This document shows, one piece after another, positions 1 through 8,414 of a stretch of 64,000 bases of DNA; the stretch's first letter is position 1, and each line of letters opens with the position of its first letter. The stretch spans positions 248,001-312,000 of the forward strand of contig NZ_BOLN01000001.1 of assembly GCF_016861655.1 (NCBI RefSeq), read 5' to 3'. The stretch is from Levilactobacillus lanxiensis. Lineage in GTDB: Bacteria; Bacillota; Bacilli; Lactobacillales; Lactobacillaceae. The notes under the pieces were generated by a model that was not told where the DNA came from, searched no databases, and was given only the letters and a program-made list of their open reading frames with translations. A program made the translations under genes and the position numbers.

Positions 1-67
1 CTTCGGCTCTGGGCGTCCTCACCACCGCGTTCCGGCCTATTTTCACCGCCCGGCAAGGCGACCCAGA
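1..67. repeat. Structured intergenic repeat R1 (type B, cut by window edge)
   Basis: These bases match the right end of the type B element seen whole at 32310-32492: both carry a gcgtcctc-cccaccgcgttcc block, then ATTTTCA-CGCCCGG and AAGGCG. Only the right arm is inside the window, so the fold cannot be checked here. It abuts the 3' end of the DMT transporter gene. Confidence 0.7.
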
Positions 68-72
68 CCCGT

Positions 73-1008
73 TTAGTCCGGATTGGTGCGGAAGCGGCGG
101 ATTAGACGAATCATCTGGCGCCCATTTAACGACAGCACCATCACCGCTAAGATCACCAGTGCGCCGCCAATCAAGTCGAACTTGGTCAGCTGAACGTTGA
201 GGAACATCACGGAAAATGCCGTGGCGGACAGGGGTTCAAACGCGTCCAGCAAGCTGGCCGTGGTTGGCAAGATGTAGCCCAGCGCGTGCGCAAACATCAG
301 GAATGGAATAACTGTTCCGAAGACAATAATAATCCCAATCATGCTCCAGCCGGCCCAGGACAACGTCACGTGTTCCTGCCAAACGGGTCCGAAAACATTT
401 AAACAGATGCCGGCCACTAGCAGGCCCCAGCCGGTCACGGAAACGGCGCCAAACTTGGGCAACAGTGGCCGCGGAATCAGCGTGTTCGTCGCAACTCCGA
501 TGGCTGACAGTCCACCCCAGAACAGGACGACCGGTGAAATGGCCAGGCTGTTGAGGTGCCCGTGCGTCACAATCAATAGCGTCCCGATGAAGGCAATCGC
601 CATCCCCATGGCCTCGGGCCGCGTTGGCGTCACGTGCTTGAATACTAAGAAATAGATACTAATGATGAACGGTCCGAGGAACTGAATAATTGTGGCAACC
701 GGTGCATTGCCGAATTTAACGGCTTCGAAATAGCACAGCTGAACCGGCACCAATCCCAATAGGCCGTAGCTGACGACGCGCAGGGCCGTGCCCCGCTGGC
801 ACCAAATTTCAAATGGCTTGATGCCAATCACTTGGCCAAAGACCAGTAGAATAATCCCGGCACTGATCATGCGGACCTGGGTCAGCCACAGTGCCGTCAC
901 TTCGGGGTTCATCGTAAACAGCGTGCTTGCCGCAACCCCTGAGATGCCCCACAAGATGCAGGCCACACTTGCCAGTAACACGCCGCGTAAATGATGTTGT
1001 GGAGTCAT
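73..1008 (-). CDS. EamA/DMT-superfamily membrane transporter
   Basis: Predicted 311-residue inner-membrane carrier of the drug/metabolite transporter superfamily. The protein is a run of about ten hydrophobic segments arranged as two repeated halves, which is the usual size and layout of EamA proteins. The N-terminal segment with LWGISGVAA and the late segment with GTVIPFLMFAHALGYI and LLDAFEPLSA are typical of the two EamA domains. These proteins usually export amino acids, metabolites or drugs; the substrate cannot be read from the sequence. The start ATG has a GGGG run about 5 bases upstream and overlaps the stop of an 11-codon leader ORF (ATGA), so translation may be coupled. A type B repeat lies immediately downstream. 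Confidence 0.85.
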   Translation of the reverse strand: MTPQHHLRGVLLASVACILWGISGVAASTLFTMNPEVTALWLTQVRMISAGIILLVFGQVIGIKPFEIWCQRGTALRVVSYGLLGLVPVQLCYFEAVKFGNAPVATIIQFLGPFIISIYFLVFKHVTPTRPEAMGMAIAFIGTLLIVTHGHLNSLAISPVVLFWGGLSAIGVATNTLIPRPLLPKFGAVSVTGWGLLVAGICLNVFGPVWQEHVTLSWAGWSMIGIIIVFGTVIPFLMFAHALGYILPTTASLLDAFEPLSATAFSVMFLNVQLTKFDLIGGALVILAVMVLSLNGRQMIRLIRRFRTNPD

Positions 1009-1040
1009 AGCTGCCCCACCCGTGTCAGTCCAAATTTCAT
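1005..1040 (-). CDS. Possible 11-codon leader ORF of the DMT transporter
   Basis: The minus strand reads ATG for MKFGLTRVGQL and then TGA, and that TGA overlaps the ATG of the transporter as ATGA. A strong Shine-Dalgarno sequence (GGGAG, 1048-1052) lies 7 bases before this ATG, better than the one directly before the transporter start. The arrangement would couple transporter translation to the short ORF. No family is recognised, and a chance ORF of this length is possible. Confidence 0.4.
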   Translation of the reverse strand: MKFGLTRVGQL

Positions 1041-1227
1041 AATCAGTCTCCCTCTCTTTGTGCCGATTTATGCATTATTTTATAAACGGCAAGGCTATGC
1101 CAACCATCGCCGTTCTTGCATTCTAAAATTAACGAGCACTGACCAGTATAACAAAAATGACGAAAAGTCCCGCCCATTTCAGGGAATTTTCACGAGATTC
1201 TTAGTCTTAAGCGTTTTCTTTTTTGGG

Positions 1228-1266
1228 AAATAAAAACGAGGCCACCTTTGACAGTTAGCCTCGTCC
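1228..1266 (-). terminator. Intrinsic terminator, minus strand
   Basis: Stem ACGAGGC (1236-1242) pairs with GCCTCGT (1258-1264). On the minus strand it is followed by a run of five T. It sits 18 bases after the stop codon of the gene fragment at 1282-1344, as expected for the end of a transcribed gene. Confidence 0.65.
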
Positions 1267-1281
1267 AAAACAAACTTATTC

Positions 1282-1344
1282 TTAGCCCACACAATCATAG
1301 TCAATGACGACGTAGCTAAAGAATCCGGCTGGTTTGGGGGCTAA
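1282..1344 (-). pseudogene. Possible 3' remnant of a truncated gene
   Basis: On the minus strand the open frame ends FFSYVVIDYDCVG followed by TAA. The stop is 18 bases before a terminator hairpin, which is how a real gene 3' end looks. Upstream of these residues the frame runs straight into repeat R2 (from about 1318), so no start or body is present. I do not recognise the family from the tail. The simplest reading is a gene whose 5' part was lost or replaced when the repeat arrived; a chance frame of about 20 codons is the alternative. Confidence 0.35.
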
Positions 1345-1587
1345 ACCAGTCTTAGCCGCAGAGCTGGGGAAAATGAGCCAGTCGTGGAAGTGACCAGAGG
1401 TGAGCCAAGGTGACTAGCTGTGTCGATGGTCTTAGCTGAGCGGTTTTCCTCAGCTTAGAGCATGGGACAACCTTTGAGACCGCCCCTCAGGCTCAAAGTT
1501 GAGGTGGAAGCCTGCCTCTCAGGCTGGAACCGGCCCCACAGCAGGGCACCTTGGGCGCGCACCAGTAACCCCCTCAACCAACAGAAA
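1318..1587. repeat. Structured intergenic repeat R2 (type A core with a type B left arm)
   Basis: The left end (aaaccagtcttagccgcag, then GGGGAAAATGAG) is the type B arm; the core from about 1421 is type A. Core stems: GCTGTG near 1421 with CACAGC near 1539; AGCTGAG/CTCAGCT; CTTTGAG (1472-1478) with CTCAAAG (1492-1498); GCCTG/CAGGC. No right type B arm follows; instead a second element starts at about 1592. Confidence 0.7.
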
Positions 1588-1591
1588 AACC

Positions 1592-1816
1592 AAAGAGTCC
1601 GGCTGGTTTGGAGCTAAACCAGTCTTAGCCGCAGGGCTGGGGAAAATGAGCTCAGCCGTGGGAGTTACCTTTGCGGGTTTCCCGCTTAGGTAACTGCTAT
1701 CTTTGAGACGCGCTTCTCAGCGGCTCAAAGTAAGTCTGGAGACCGCCCTTCGGCTCCAGACGGCGCCCACAGCGTCACGGCTCATTTTCCCCAGCCCGGA
1801 GGCGCTAACAACGACC
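1592..1816. repeat. Structured intergenic repeat R3 (type B), in tandem with R2
   Basis: Stems: GGGCTGGGGAAAATGAGC with GCTCATTTTCCCCAGCCC (outer); GTTACCT-type hairpin; CTTTGAG (1701-1707) with CTCAAAG (1724-1730); TCTGGAG (1735-1741) with CTCCAGA (1754-1760). Its first 60 bases (1592-1651) are nearly identical to 1318-1378, so R2 and R3 form a tandem array with a duplicated left arm. Confidence 0.75.
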
Positions 1817-2249
1817 AATTTACCCCCAAAACCAAAAAGGAACCTCGCATGCGCGAAGCCCCCCAATCTCAGCTCAGAACCCGCCAGTCACGTTGATGGT
1901 AGTCACTAGACACGGTCCACAATTTCTCTGATAAAGCTGAGTAACCAAGTCACGTCATAACTTTAACCATGACTTTGGATTCATTTTACGATACTCGCCG
2001 CCAGCACTCCCGTAGAGTCATTCGGTTAGCTTGGCCAGCAAATTAAGGGGAACGACTGGTTAAGCGCCAAACGATTTTGGACTCGGACATTTTGCCCCAT
2101 CGCTACGAAAGATTCGGCCCGCGCTGCCCCCCAAATTGACTATTTTTGATTTCTAGTCCCGGGATAAATCCTTGTTTCCCAAGGGATTGGCGCCTAAAAA
2201 TTGCCACAATCAAATTTCGTAGGATTCACTTTGGGACAAGTAAATTGAG
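1817..2249. other. Intergenic stretch with no recognised gene
   Basis: No frame with a credible start and ribosome site was seen on either strand between repeat R3 and the promoter of the thi operon. I see no clear hairpin terminator or operator here. Confidence 0.6.
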
Positions 2250-2278
2250 TTGTTCCGGTAGAATTGCCATGCTATACT
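2250..2278 (+). promoter_or_regulatory. Promoter of the thiXYZ-like operon
   Basis: TTGTTC (2250-2255) and TATACT (2273-2278) are spaced by 17 bases, and the TPP aptamer begins about 17 bases after the -10 box. Confidence 0.6.
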
Positions 2279-2294
2279 AAATCCAACTTAAAAA

Positions 2295-2432
2295 GTTTCT
2301 GGGGATACCGTTAAACGGCACGAGAGTAAGTTGTGAACTTTGACCCATTGAACCTGTCAGCTAACACTGGCGCAGGGAGAAACGCGCGGATGCTCTATCC
2401 AGGCGGACTTACTCCCCCGGATGGGGCTTTTT
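2295..2432 (+). promoter_or_regulatory. TPP (thi-box) riboswitch with expression platform
   Basis: The aptamer runs from P1 strand GTTTCT (2295-2300) to AGAAAC (2378-2383). Inside are the conserved thi-box blocks: CTGGGGAT, an ACGAGAGTAA block matching the CTGAGA motif, ACCCATTGAACCTG, and ACACTGGCGCAGGGAG. After it, CCCC-CGGAT-GGGG followed by six T (2414-2432) can act as a short terminator. Binding of thiamine pyrophosphate is expected to lower expression of the downstream importer. Confidence 0.9.
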
Positions 2433-2454
2433 TAGTGAAGAAAGGTGGTTTTAC

Positions 2455-3207
2455 ATGAAACGTAAGTTATACCCGCTGGGCAGCCTGGTCCTGCTGTTGG
2501 CCGCTTGGCAACTCGCGGTCACCCTCCTGCACACACCGGCGTTCATTTTACCCAGTCCGGTGGCCGTGATTCAGGCACTGGTGGTGGACGGGCCTGGTCT
2601 CCTGCAAAATTCGTGGGTGACTTTATATGAATCCCTGATTGGCTTGGGTATCGCCTGCCTGTTAGCCTTCTGTACGGCGTTGATCATGGACCGCTGGCAG
2701 CTCCTGTACCAGTCATTTTACCCGCTGCTGGTCATCTCACAAACCCTGCCCGTCATGGTGTTGGGACCTTTATTGAGCCTGTGGTTTGGCTTCGGCATGG
2801 CGCCCAAGATTATTCTGGTCGTTCTCATGAGTTACTTTCCCATCATCGTGGCCTTCTCGGAAGCGCTGGGAAAGGTGTCCGGTGAGCAGATTCGCTTTCT
2901 CCAGACCATGGGTGCCAAAAGCTGGCAGGTCTACCGGCTCCTGAAGATTCCACAAGGTATGCAGGGATTCTTCGCCGGTCTGCGAATCGCCGCCACCTAC
3001 TGCGTCAGCGGTGCCATCATCGGGGAATGGCTGAGCGCCGAGGCGGGACTGGGCTACTACATGATCCGCGTGAAGAACGGCTACCAAATCGATAAGGTCT
3101 TCGCCGCTATTCTCTGCGTGATTGTTCTGAGTTTAGGGTTAAACATCGTGACGCGCATTTTTCAAAAATTATATTATAAAACGTTTATCCAAGGGAGATT
3201 ATCATGA
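2455..3207 (+). CDS. ABC transporter permease, ThiX-like (thiamine-precursor uptake)
   Basis: 250-residue membrane subunit of the SsuC/TauC/ThiX permease family, with about six transmembrane segments. The EAA loop is visible as ...FLQTMGAKSWQVYRLLKIP around residues 155-175, where it docks to the ATPase. It is the first gene after a TPP riboswitch and overlaps the binding-protein gene by 4 bases (ATGA). The context points to uptake of a thiamine pyrimidine precursor such as HMP or its formyl-amino form, as described for ThiXYZ systems. The start has AAAGGTGG about 8 bases upstream. Substrate is inferred from the riboswitch and from the partner protein. Confidence 0.88.
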   Translation: MKRKLYPLGSLVLLLAAWQLAVTLLHTPAFILPSPVAVIQALVVDGPGLLQNSWVTLYESLIGLGIACLLAFCTALIMDRWQLLYQSFYPLLVISQTLPVMVLGPLLSLWFGFGMAPKIILVVLMSYFPIIVAFSEALGKVSGEQIRFLQTMGAKSWQVYRLLKIPQGMQGFFAGLRIAATYCVSGAIIGEWLSAEAGLGYYMIRVKNGYQIDKVFAAILCVIVLSLGLNIVTRIFQKLYYKTFIQGRLS

Positions 3208-4208
3208 AATTAACGAAGCTTTGGTTCCTGGTGCCACTCTTACTTTCACTGACAGCCTGTGGCAACGCTAAAAATCAATCGTCTGATTCTAAATCTGCTA
3301 AGAAATTGACCGATGTGTCAATCGTCCTCGACTACGTGCCCAATACCAATCACACGGGGCTGTACGTGGCAAAGGACAAGGGCTACTTCAAGAAGGCCGG
3401 CCTAAACGTCAAAATCATCGAACCCGGCGACAACGCTACCAGTATCGGCATGGTCGGCGCCAACAAGGCCCAATTCGGGGTCAGCTACCAAGAAGACGTG
3501 ACGTTCGCCCACGCCGACGGCAAGAACATCCCCGTCAAGGCGATTGGGACCGTCATCAAGCACAACACGTCCGGGTTCGTCTCGCTCAAGTCCAGTGGCA
3601 TCACCTCACCCAAGGATTTCGCGGGCAAGACCTACGCCGGTTGGCAAACACCTAGTGAAGAGGCCGTGTTGAAGGCCGTCATGAGCAAGGCCAAGGTCGA
3701 TCCGAAATCCCTGAAGATTGTCGGCGCGACCGGTGATGGCCCCAAGAGTTTGGGCAAGAAGAACGACCTGCAGTGGTGGTTCCAAGGCTGGGACGTGATT
3801 CGTGCCAAGGATGATGGCATCAAGGTGAACTACATGCCCCTCCGCAAATTGGATAAGCGGCTGGACTATTATACGCCCGTGATTATCACCAACAATACCC
3901 AATTAAAGAAGGACCCCAAGCTGGTCAAGGCCTTTATGAGCGCCACCAAGAAGGGTTACCAAGACGCCATGGCCCATCCCAAGGCCGACGCCAAGATTTT
4001 ACACAAGTACGCCAAGGATTCCGACCTGAGTTTCCTGGAAGAATCGCAAGCCTTCCTCTCAGCTAACTACACGGATGACGCGGCCAAATGGGGCCAGATG
4101 GACGCGAAGGTCTGGGACAACTACACCGGCTTCATGAAGGACTATGGCCTGATCAAAAAGACCATCCCGGCCGATACCCTCTATACCAATCAGTACGTCG
4201 GGGACTAG
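3204..4208 (+). CDS. ABC transporter substrate-binding lipoprotein, ThiY/NMT1-like
   Basis: 334-residue lipoprotein: signal peptide followed by the lipobox LTAC, with Cys at residue 19, then a Ser/Lys linker. The body fits the NMT1/THI5-like fold: VSIVLDYVPNTNHTGLYVAKDKGYFKKAGL near the start is the family hallmark, and FQGWDVIRAKDDGIKVNYMP follows in the second lobe. Such proteins capture pyrimidine precursors of thiamine at the cell surface and deliver them to the permease. It overlaps thiX-like by 4 bases and is followed directly by the ATPase. Regulation is through the upstream TPP riboswitch. Confidence 0.9.
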   Translation: MKLTKLWFLVPLLLSLTACGNAKNQSSDSKSAKKLTDVSIVLDYVPNTNHTGLYVAKDKGYFKKAGLNVKIIEPGDNATSIGMVGANKAQFGVSYQEDVTFAHADGKNIPVKAIGTVIKHNTSGFVSLKSSGITSPKDFAGKTYAGWQTPSEEAVLKAVMSKAKVDPKSLKIVGATGDGPKSLGKKNDLQWWFQGWDVIRAKDDGIKVNYMPLRKLDKRLDYYTPVIITNNTQLKKDPKLVKAFMSATKKGYQDAMAHPKADAKILHKYAKDSDLSFLEESQAFLSANYTDDAAKWGQMDAKVWDNYTGFMKDYGLIKKTIPADTLYTNQYVGD

Positions 4209-4210
4209 CC

Positions 4211-4960
4211 ATGCCGATTACCTTGCAAAATGTCAGTCTCACGCTGGATAAGTTGGATATTTTAAATGACGTGACCGCAACGATTGCGGACGGTAGCTTC
4301 GTGTCGTTGATTGCCCCCAGTGGTGCGGGCAAATCCACCATTTTGAAATTGTTGACCGGGCTACTGACGCCCTCCACTGGTAGTCTAGCGGTCGAGGGTC
4401 AGCCGATTACGGGGCTCAATACCACGTTCAGTTACTTACCCCAGGAGGACATGTTGTTTCCCTGGTACACCATCGACCAAAATATCACGTTGTATCAACG
4501 GATCAACCATCAACCCGTGGACCAGGAACGGGTCACCGAATTGCTCACGCTCTGTGGCCTGCTGCCCTACCGCAAGTTTCTGCCCCACCAGCTGTCCGGT
4601 GGCATGCGGCAACGAGTCGCCCTGTTGGGCACCATGCTCAACCCGGCCGACTACCGTTTGCTAGATGAGCCGTTCGGGGCCCTGGACGCGATGACGCGGG
4701 GCTTGATGCAGGACTGGTTGCTGGGACTGCCGGCCGAATTGAAACGGACAACCTTGTTGGTCACCCACGATATCGAGGAGGCCATCTACCTGTCCGACCG
4801 GATTCTCGTGTTGTCGGCGCGACCGGCCCACGTGGTCCAAGACATCGCCCTGACGCCGATCACCCGCGACCGCGCCTGGCTGGCGACACAGGCACCACTG
4901 AAGGCAGAGATTTTCGAGCTGTTGCGTGCGGATTGTTTGGCAGCGGGGGAGCAACTGTAG
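4211..4960 (+). CDS. ABC transporter ATPase, ThiZ-like
   Basis: 249-residue nucleotide-binding subunit. Walker A is APSGAGKST near residues 35-43, the signature is LSGGMRQRVAL, Walker B is YRLLDEPFGALD and the H-loop is THD. The ATG at 4211 is chosen over in-frame upstream codons because those lie inside the binding-protein gene and the protein MPITLQNVSLTL matches the normal N-terminus of the family. It sits 2 bases after the thiY-like stop and completes a three-gene importer. Confidence 0.9.
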   Translation: MPITLQNVSLTLDKLDILNDVTATIADGSFVSLIAPSGAGKSTILKLLTGLLTPSTGSLAVEGQPITGLNTTFSYLPQEDMLFPWYTIDQNITLYQRINHQPVDQERVTELLTLCGLLPYRKFLPHQLSGGMRQRVALLGTMLNPADYRLLDEPFGALDAMTRGLMQDWLLGLPAELKRTTLLVTHDIEEAIYLSDRILVLSARPAHVVQDIALTPITRDRAWLATQAPLKAEIFELLRADCLAAGEQL

Positions 4961-4975
4961 ACCTACTAAGTCAAA

Positions 4976-5019
4976 AGACGACCAACTTGTCCGAAGATTC
5001 TGACAAGTTGGTCGTTTTT
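4976..5019. terminator. Bidirectional intrinsic terminator
   Basis: A 14-bp stem, 4978-4991 with 5002-5015 (core CGACCAACTTGTC), has a T run on the plus strand and A-rich sequence upstream. It ends the thi operon and can also serve the convergent acetyltransferase gene. Confidence 0.85.
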
Positions 5020-5041
5020 ACGTGGTACAAAAATAACCGTC

Positions 5042-5599
5042 TTAGAGTGAACGAATCGGCTTAGCAGGCACCCCACCAACTAGTGTGTTGTCAGCAACAT
5101 TAGCCGTCACGACAGCCCCCGCCGCGACCACTACATTATTGCCAATCGTGACTCCGGGCATAATGGCTACCTTTCCGCCAATCCAAACGTCGTTGCCAAT
5201 TATAACCGGCGAAGCCTGGGCCAGATATTCCCGCCGACCCACTGACGTCAACGGGTGATTGACCGTGTAGATATCGACGTTAGGTCCAATCATGACATGT
5301 GACCCAATCGTTACCGGTGCAATATCTAGAATGGTTAAGTTATAATTACTCAAGAAATCCTCACCCACGTGAATGTTCTGACCGTTGTCACAGTTGAATG
5401 TTGCTTGGACTGAGACCCGCTCGCCATGGCTCCCTAAGATTTCCTTGATTTTAGCAGTTTGTGCATCCGGATCAGTCGCTGGAATGGCATTGAACTCCTG
5501 ACACAGCTGTGCGGCTCGAGCCTTACGCGCAGCGACCTCAGAATCAAGAAAATGGTATGGCTCCCCCGCTTCGAGCTTCTGTAACTCTGTTTTTGACAT
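5042..5599 (-). CDS. Hexapeptide-repeat O-acetyltransferase (maltose/galactoside acetyltransferase type)
   Basis: 185-residue cytoplasmic enzyme of the left-handed beta-helix family. The N-terminal Mac domain (residues about 1-60, with ARKARAAQLCQEFNAIPA) is followed by hexapeptide repeats such as IGSHVMIGPNVDIYTVNHP and VIIGNDVWIGGKVAIMPGVTIGNNVVVAAGAVV. This is the Maa/LacA/NodL pattern, and the His in YTVNHP is the expected catalytic base. It would move acetyl from acetyl-CoA to a sugar hydroxyl. GAGGTGATGG lies upstream of the ATG. Single gene, convergent with the thi operon. Confidence 0.88.
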   Translation of the reverse strand: MSKTELQKLEAGEPYHFLDSEVAARKARAAQLCQEFNAIPATDPDAQTAKIKEILGSHGERVSVQATFNCDNGQNIHVGEDFLSNYNLTILDIAPVTIGSHVMIGPNVDIYTVNHPLTSVGRREYLAQASPVIIGNDVWIGGKVAIMPGVTIGNNVVVAAGAVVTANVADNTLVGGVPAKPIRSL

Positions 5600-5663
5600 T
5601 GTCCATCACCTCAAGATTAGCTTACCACTTAGAGCCGGGTCTCAGTCAAAGGCCCCAACGAAA

Positions 5664-5714
5664 AAGGTCAGGGTATTTGAGAATTTCATCTCAAACACTC
5701 TGACCACTTTTTAA
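5664..5714. terminator. Intrinsic terminator
   Basis: A 17-base imperfect stem, 5666-5682 with 5689-5705, is flanked by A and T runs, so it could work on both strands. It lies just past the 3' end of the secreted protein gene on the minus strand. Confidence 0.75.
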
Positions 5715-5731
5715 TTTCAGTTAATTCGCCT

Positions 5732-6733
5732 TTAAGCCATCCACCCGCCGACGCTCATCACGCTGACCTTACCGGCTGGCGTGACTTTTACGCTGTAGGT
5801 GTACCCCTGAATATCAAAGTCCGATTGGGCCTTGAACTTCAGGTTCTTCGTGGTTTGCGTCACGGCTGTGGTCTGCTTGACCTTGCCCGTTGACGTCCGC
5901 GTTGTGAGCTTAACGGCTTTGCCGGCAGTAAAATCGTAGACCGCCGTTTCACTGTTTTGCTTCAGGAGGGCAACCCGTTGGACTTGACCAGCCTTCAGAG
6001 CAACGCCGACCTTCACGTGACCCGCCTTATCAACGGTGGTTAACGCCGTCGAATCCGCGGAGAGGTTCCGGTCCAGTTCCCGTTTCAGTAAATCAGGGTA
6101 TTGCCCCTTGATCACGGCACTCTTGGGTAACCAGCCAATCGCCTTGCCATCCGTCGTTTCGAAGTACAAGTAGGACTTCTTGCTGGTGGTCGTCAACGAT
6201 TCAACCGCATACAACGTCCGGTAGCCATACGTGTGACCGTAGTGGCTAGCCGCCGTCTTCCCTAAGGAATGAGCGGGCATGTTCCAGAAATCGTGCTTGG
6301 TGGTTGGCGTCCAATAGGCGGTCTTCTTCACCGACTTCATGCTAGCAATCTGCTGGTGGAATTTCAGCTTATTCAAGGCGACGTAACCCCCGACCAATTT
6401 AACATTGGCCTTAGAGGCGTTCGGCACAATCGTCCCGTGAGGCAGGGACTTGGCACTCACCCGTGCCAGCCGCACGTAGCGCTGACCCTTGACGGTAATC
6501 ACCTTGTCGACCGTCCACTGCTTCGTGGTGCTTTGATCCGTACCCAAAACGCTACTGTGCTTATACGCCGCGCGAGGATAACTGTAGACCTTGGTCCCCT
6601 TTGCCTTAAACGTAAACACGCGTTGCTTCGGGTACGCGGGTAACGTGACCTTTTTGGCCGCATTTGCAGTCGTCACGCCGCCCCATAAACTTAGCCCCGC
6701 CACACTAGCCAGAATTAACTTCGCCCATTTCAT
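5732..6733 (-). CDS. Secreted protein with SH3/GW-like cell-wall repeats
   Basis: 333 residues with a clear signal peptide (KLILASVAGLSLWGGVTTANA, cut after ANA at about residue 26). The mature part is basic and rich in Tyr, Lys and Thr. It has blocks such as TKVYSYPRAAYKHSSVLG, RYVRLARVS and YLYFETTDGKAIGWLPKSAV that look like GW/SH3b cell-wall-binding modules of lactobacilli. The C-terminal third is beta-rich without a recognised domain. No catalytic motif is seen. AGGAGGAG sits about 6 bases before the ATG. A surface role is inferred. Confidence 0.75.
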   Translation of the reverse strand: MKWAKLILASVAGLSLWGGVTTANAAKKVTLPAYPKQRVFTFKAKGTKVYSYPRAAYKHSSVLGTDQSTTKQWTVDKVITVKGQRYVRLARVSAKSLPHGTIVPNASKANVKLVGGYVALNKLKFHQQIASMKSVKKTAYWTPTTKHDFWNMPAHSLGKTAASHYGHTYGYRTLYAVESLTTTSKKSYLYFETTDGKAIGWLPKSAVIKGQYPDLLKRELDRNLSADSTALTTVDKAGHVKVGVALKAGQVQRVALLKQNSETAVYDFTAGKAVKLTTRTSTGKVKQTTAVTQTTKNLKFKAQSDFDIQGYTYSVKVTPAGKVSVMSVGGWMA

Positions 6734-6907
6734 GGTTGTCTCCTCCTATATCTATCCTCAACTTTTAAGTCCCTACTCCGTCGAGCGCGGATGATAATTC
6801 ACCCAACACCCTTTTTACGTCAAATCCATTGCTGGAGCTAACTATTACGCACGAGTAACGCCAAATTTTCCTTAGTCAGAGGATAGACTAGTGAAGCTAA
6901 ACAGAAA

Positions 6908-8329
6908 TTACAGGTTCTGACCCTTTTCCCAAGCCGTCTTGGATAATAACAAGCCGTGCTTGACCAGGTCATCGAACAATTGGTGCGTCCGTTTAGAAAT
7001 TTCACCGGCCGTTTCAGCGTTACTCTGTGTCAAGAAGTCCGTCGCGTCGCCGTTGATAGCTGCATCGGTCGCTGCCACCCGGGAACGGGCGTAGGACTGG
7101 CAACCTTCACGGAAGGCATTGACGGCTTCCACATATTCGTGGAAATGTGGTTCAATGATAACAGATAACGTCTTATTTAGCCAGTAAACATTCTCAACAT
7201 CGACGTCAGTAGTGGTGTTTTGGTAGTCCACCGGCGTATCTTTGATGTTGGTAAAGAATGGTACATAGGGTGCATAGGCGAAGAAGCCCATAGCAATCCA
7301 TTGAATCGCCGCGTGATCGGCAGGAACATCATTTCTAATTTGTAAAATGGATGAACATTGGTTCCGATCCATGGCGATTGGCCGGTACTTCTTCTGGTCG
7401 TCAGCCGAGCCGGAAGCGTAGGTGCCAAATGGATCGTAAGGCGTGCCGTTGTAGTGGGAACTCAAGAAGAACTGGACGTCTTCAATCGCTAACTTCTTAG
7501 CGGGTACCCGGGTAAATGGCATGTCTTGGTCGGTAGGTTGTTGGTCCGTAATTTCTGGATTAAACAACTTTTGGCCGTACCAGGTCCGTGGCGTGTTGTA
7601 GTAAGCATCGTCTTCGCCGTGGGTTCCAAAGATCTCGCGGAAATTAAAGTTCCCCGGTGTCGGGTTCAAGTGATTCTTTTCCACGAAGTCGACCAGGTCC
7701 GTCGCCACCAAGAAGTTGTCGGTATCATTCAGGTCGACCTCTTGCATCAACGTCTGGTTAGGCGCGATGGCGTAGCTGTCTTCTGGCAACCGCATCGCGG
7801 CCCAGTGGTGACCACCGGCCGTTTCAAGATACCAAATTTCATCGTTATCGTTAAAGGCGATACTGTTGCTTTCGCCAGTCCCGTACTTTTCGAGCAGGGC
7901 ACCCAAGCGTTGGGCCCCTTCTTTGGCACTCTTGATGTACGGCAAAACCAACGTGACCATGGCTTCTTCGTTGATACCATCGTCAACCAGTGGGTCGTAG
8001 CCCAAGACGCGGGCGTTCGTGGCCGTGGTTTCGGTGGCACTCATCCCAACGTTAAACTCGTTGATCCCAGATTCTTCGTACTGGCCATCACTCTGGTCAG
8101 CTTGTGGCGTGCCTGTGTAGCGGAAAGCGTGATCGGGTAAGGGAACGTTAACGCCAGTGGTAATTGACGTAAACGATGCGCCCGGTTGGTCCGTCGCTGG
8201 GTGGACCACAAATTTAATTGGATTAATCGGGCCGTAACCATCCTCGTTACGCGCCACAATGGTAGAACCGTCAATACTGGCGGCCTTACCCACTAAAATC
8301 TCGGTACAATCGGAACTCTTCTTCAACAT
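6908..8329 (-). CDS. C69-family dipeptidase (PepD type)
   Basis: 473-residue cytoplasmic N-terminal-nucleophile hydrolase. Cys8 in SSDCTEILVGKAASIDGST is the expected nucleophile exposed by self-cleavage, followed by the family hallmark IVARNEDGY. Further conserved blocks are NSIAFNDNDEIWYLETAGGHHWAAMRLP and TRVPAKKLAIEDV. These enzymes cleave a broad range of dipeptides and fit the peptide-based nitrogen nutrition of lactic acid bacteria. The gene stands alone. The purine-rich ribosome site (AAAGGGGG) is rather far, about 12 bases, from the ATG. Confidence 0.9.
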   Translation of the reverse strand: MLKKSSDCTEILVGKAASIDGSTIVARNEDGYGPINPIKFVVHPATDQPGASFTSITTGVNVPLPDHAFRYTGTPQADQSDGQYEESGINEFNVGMSATETTATNARVLGYDPLVDDGINEEAMVTLVLPYIKSAKEGAQRLGALLEKYGTGESNSIAFNDNDEIWYLETAGGHHWAAMRLPEDSYAIAPNQTLMQEVDLNDTDNFLVATDLVDFVEKNHLNPTPGNFNFREIFGTHGEDDAYYNTPRTWYGQKLFNPEITDQQPTDQDMPFTRVPAKKLAIEDVQFFLSSHYNGTPYDPFGTYASGSADDQKKYRPIAMDRNQCSSILQIRNDVPADHAAIQWIAMGFFAYAPYVPFFTNIKDTPVDYQNTTTDVDVENVYWLNKTLSVIIEPHFHEYVEAVNAFREGCQSYARSRVAATDAAINGDATDFLTQSNAETAGEISKRTHQLFDDLVKHGLLLSKTAWEKGQNL

Positions 8330-8414
8330 TTTGTTGTTCCGCCCCCTTTCTTACCAGTATAGGATTAAGTTTTGATTAGAGCCAGAGGTTTCCCAAAATA
8401 TTCCTAGATTGTGT

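Noticed and set aside
1499-1909. Two plus-strand frames of 64 and 68 codons
   Set aside because: They lie within repeats R2 and R3 and just after, lack ribosome sites and change composition with the repeat; they are by-products of the GC-rich repeat.
4088-4210. Earlier start for the ThiZ-like ATPase
   Set aside because: The extra residues overlap the binding-protein gene and do not look like an ABC ATPase N-terminus.
7526-8140. 204-codon plus-strand frame opposite the C69 dipeptidase
   Set aside because: Antisense shadow of a gene with strong family motifs; no ribosome site or terminator in this direction.
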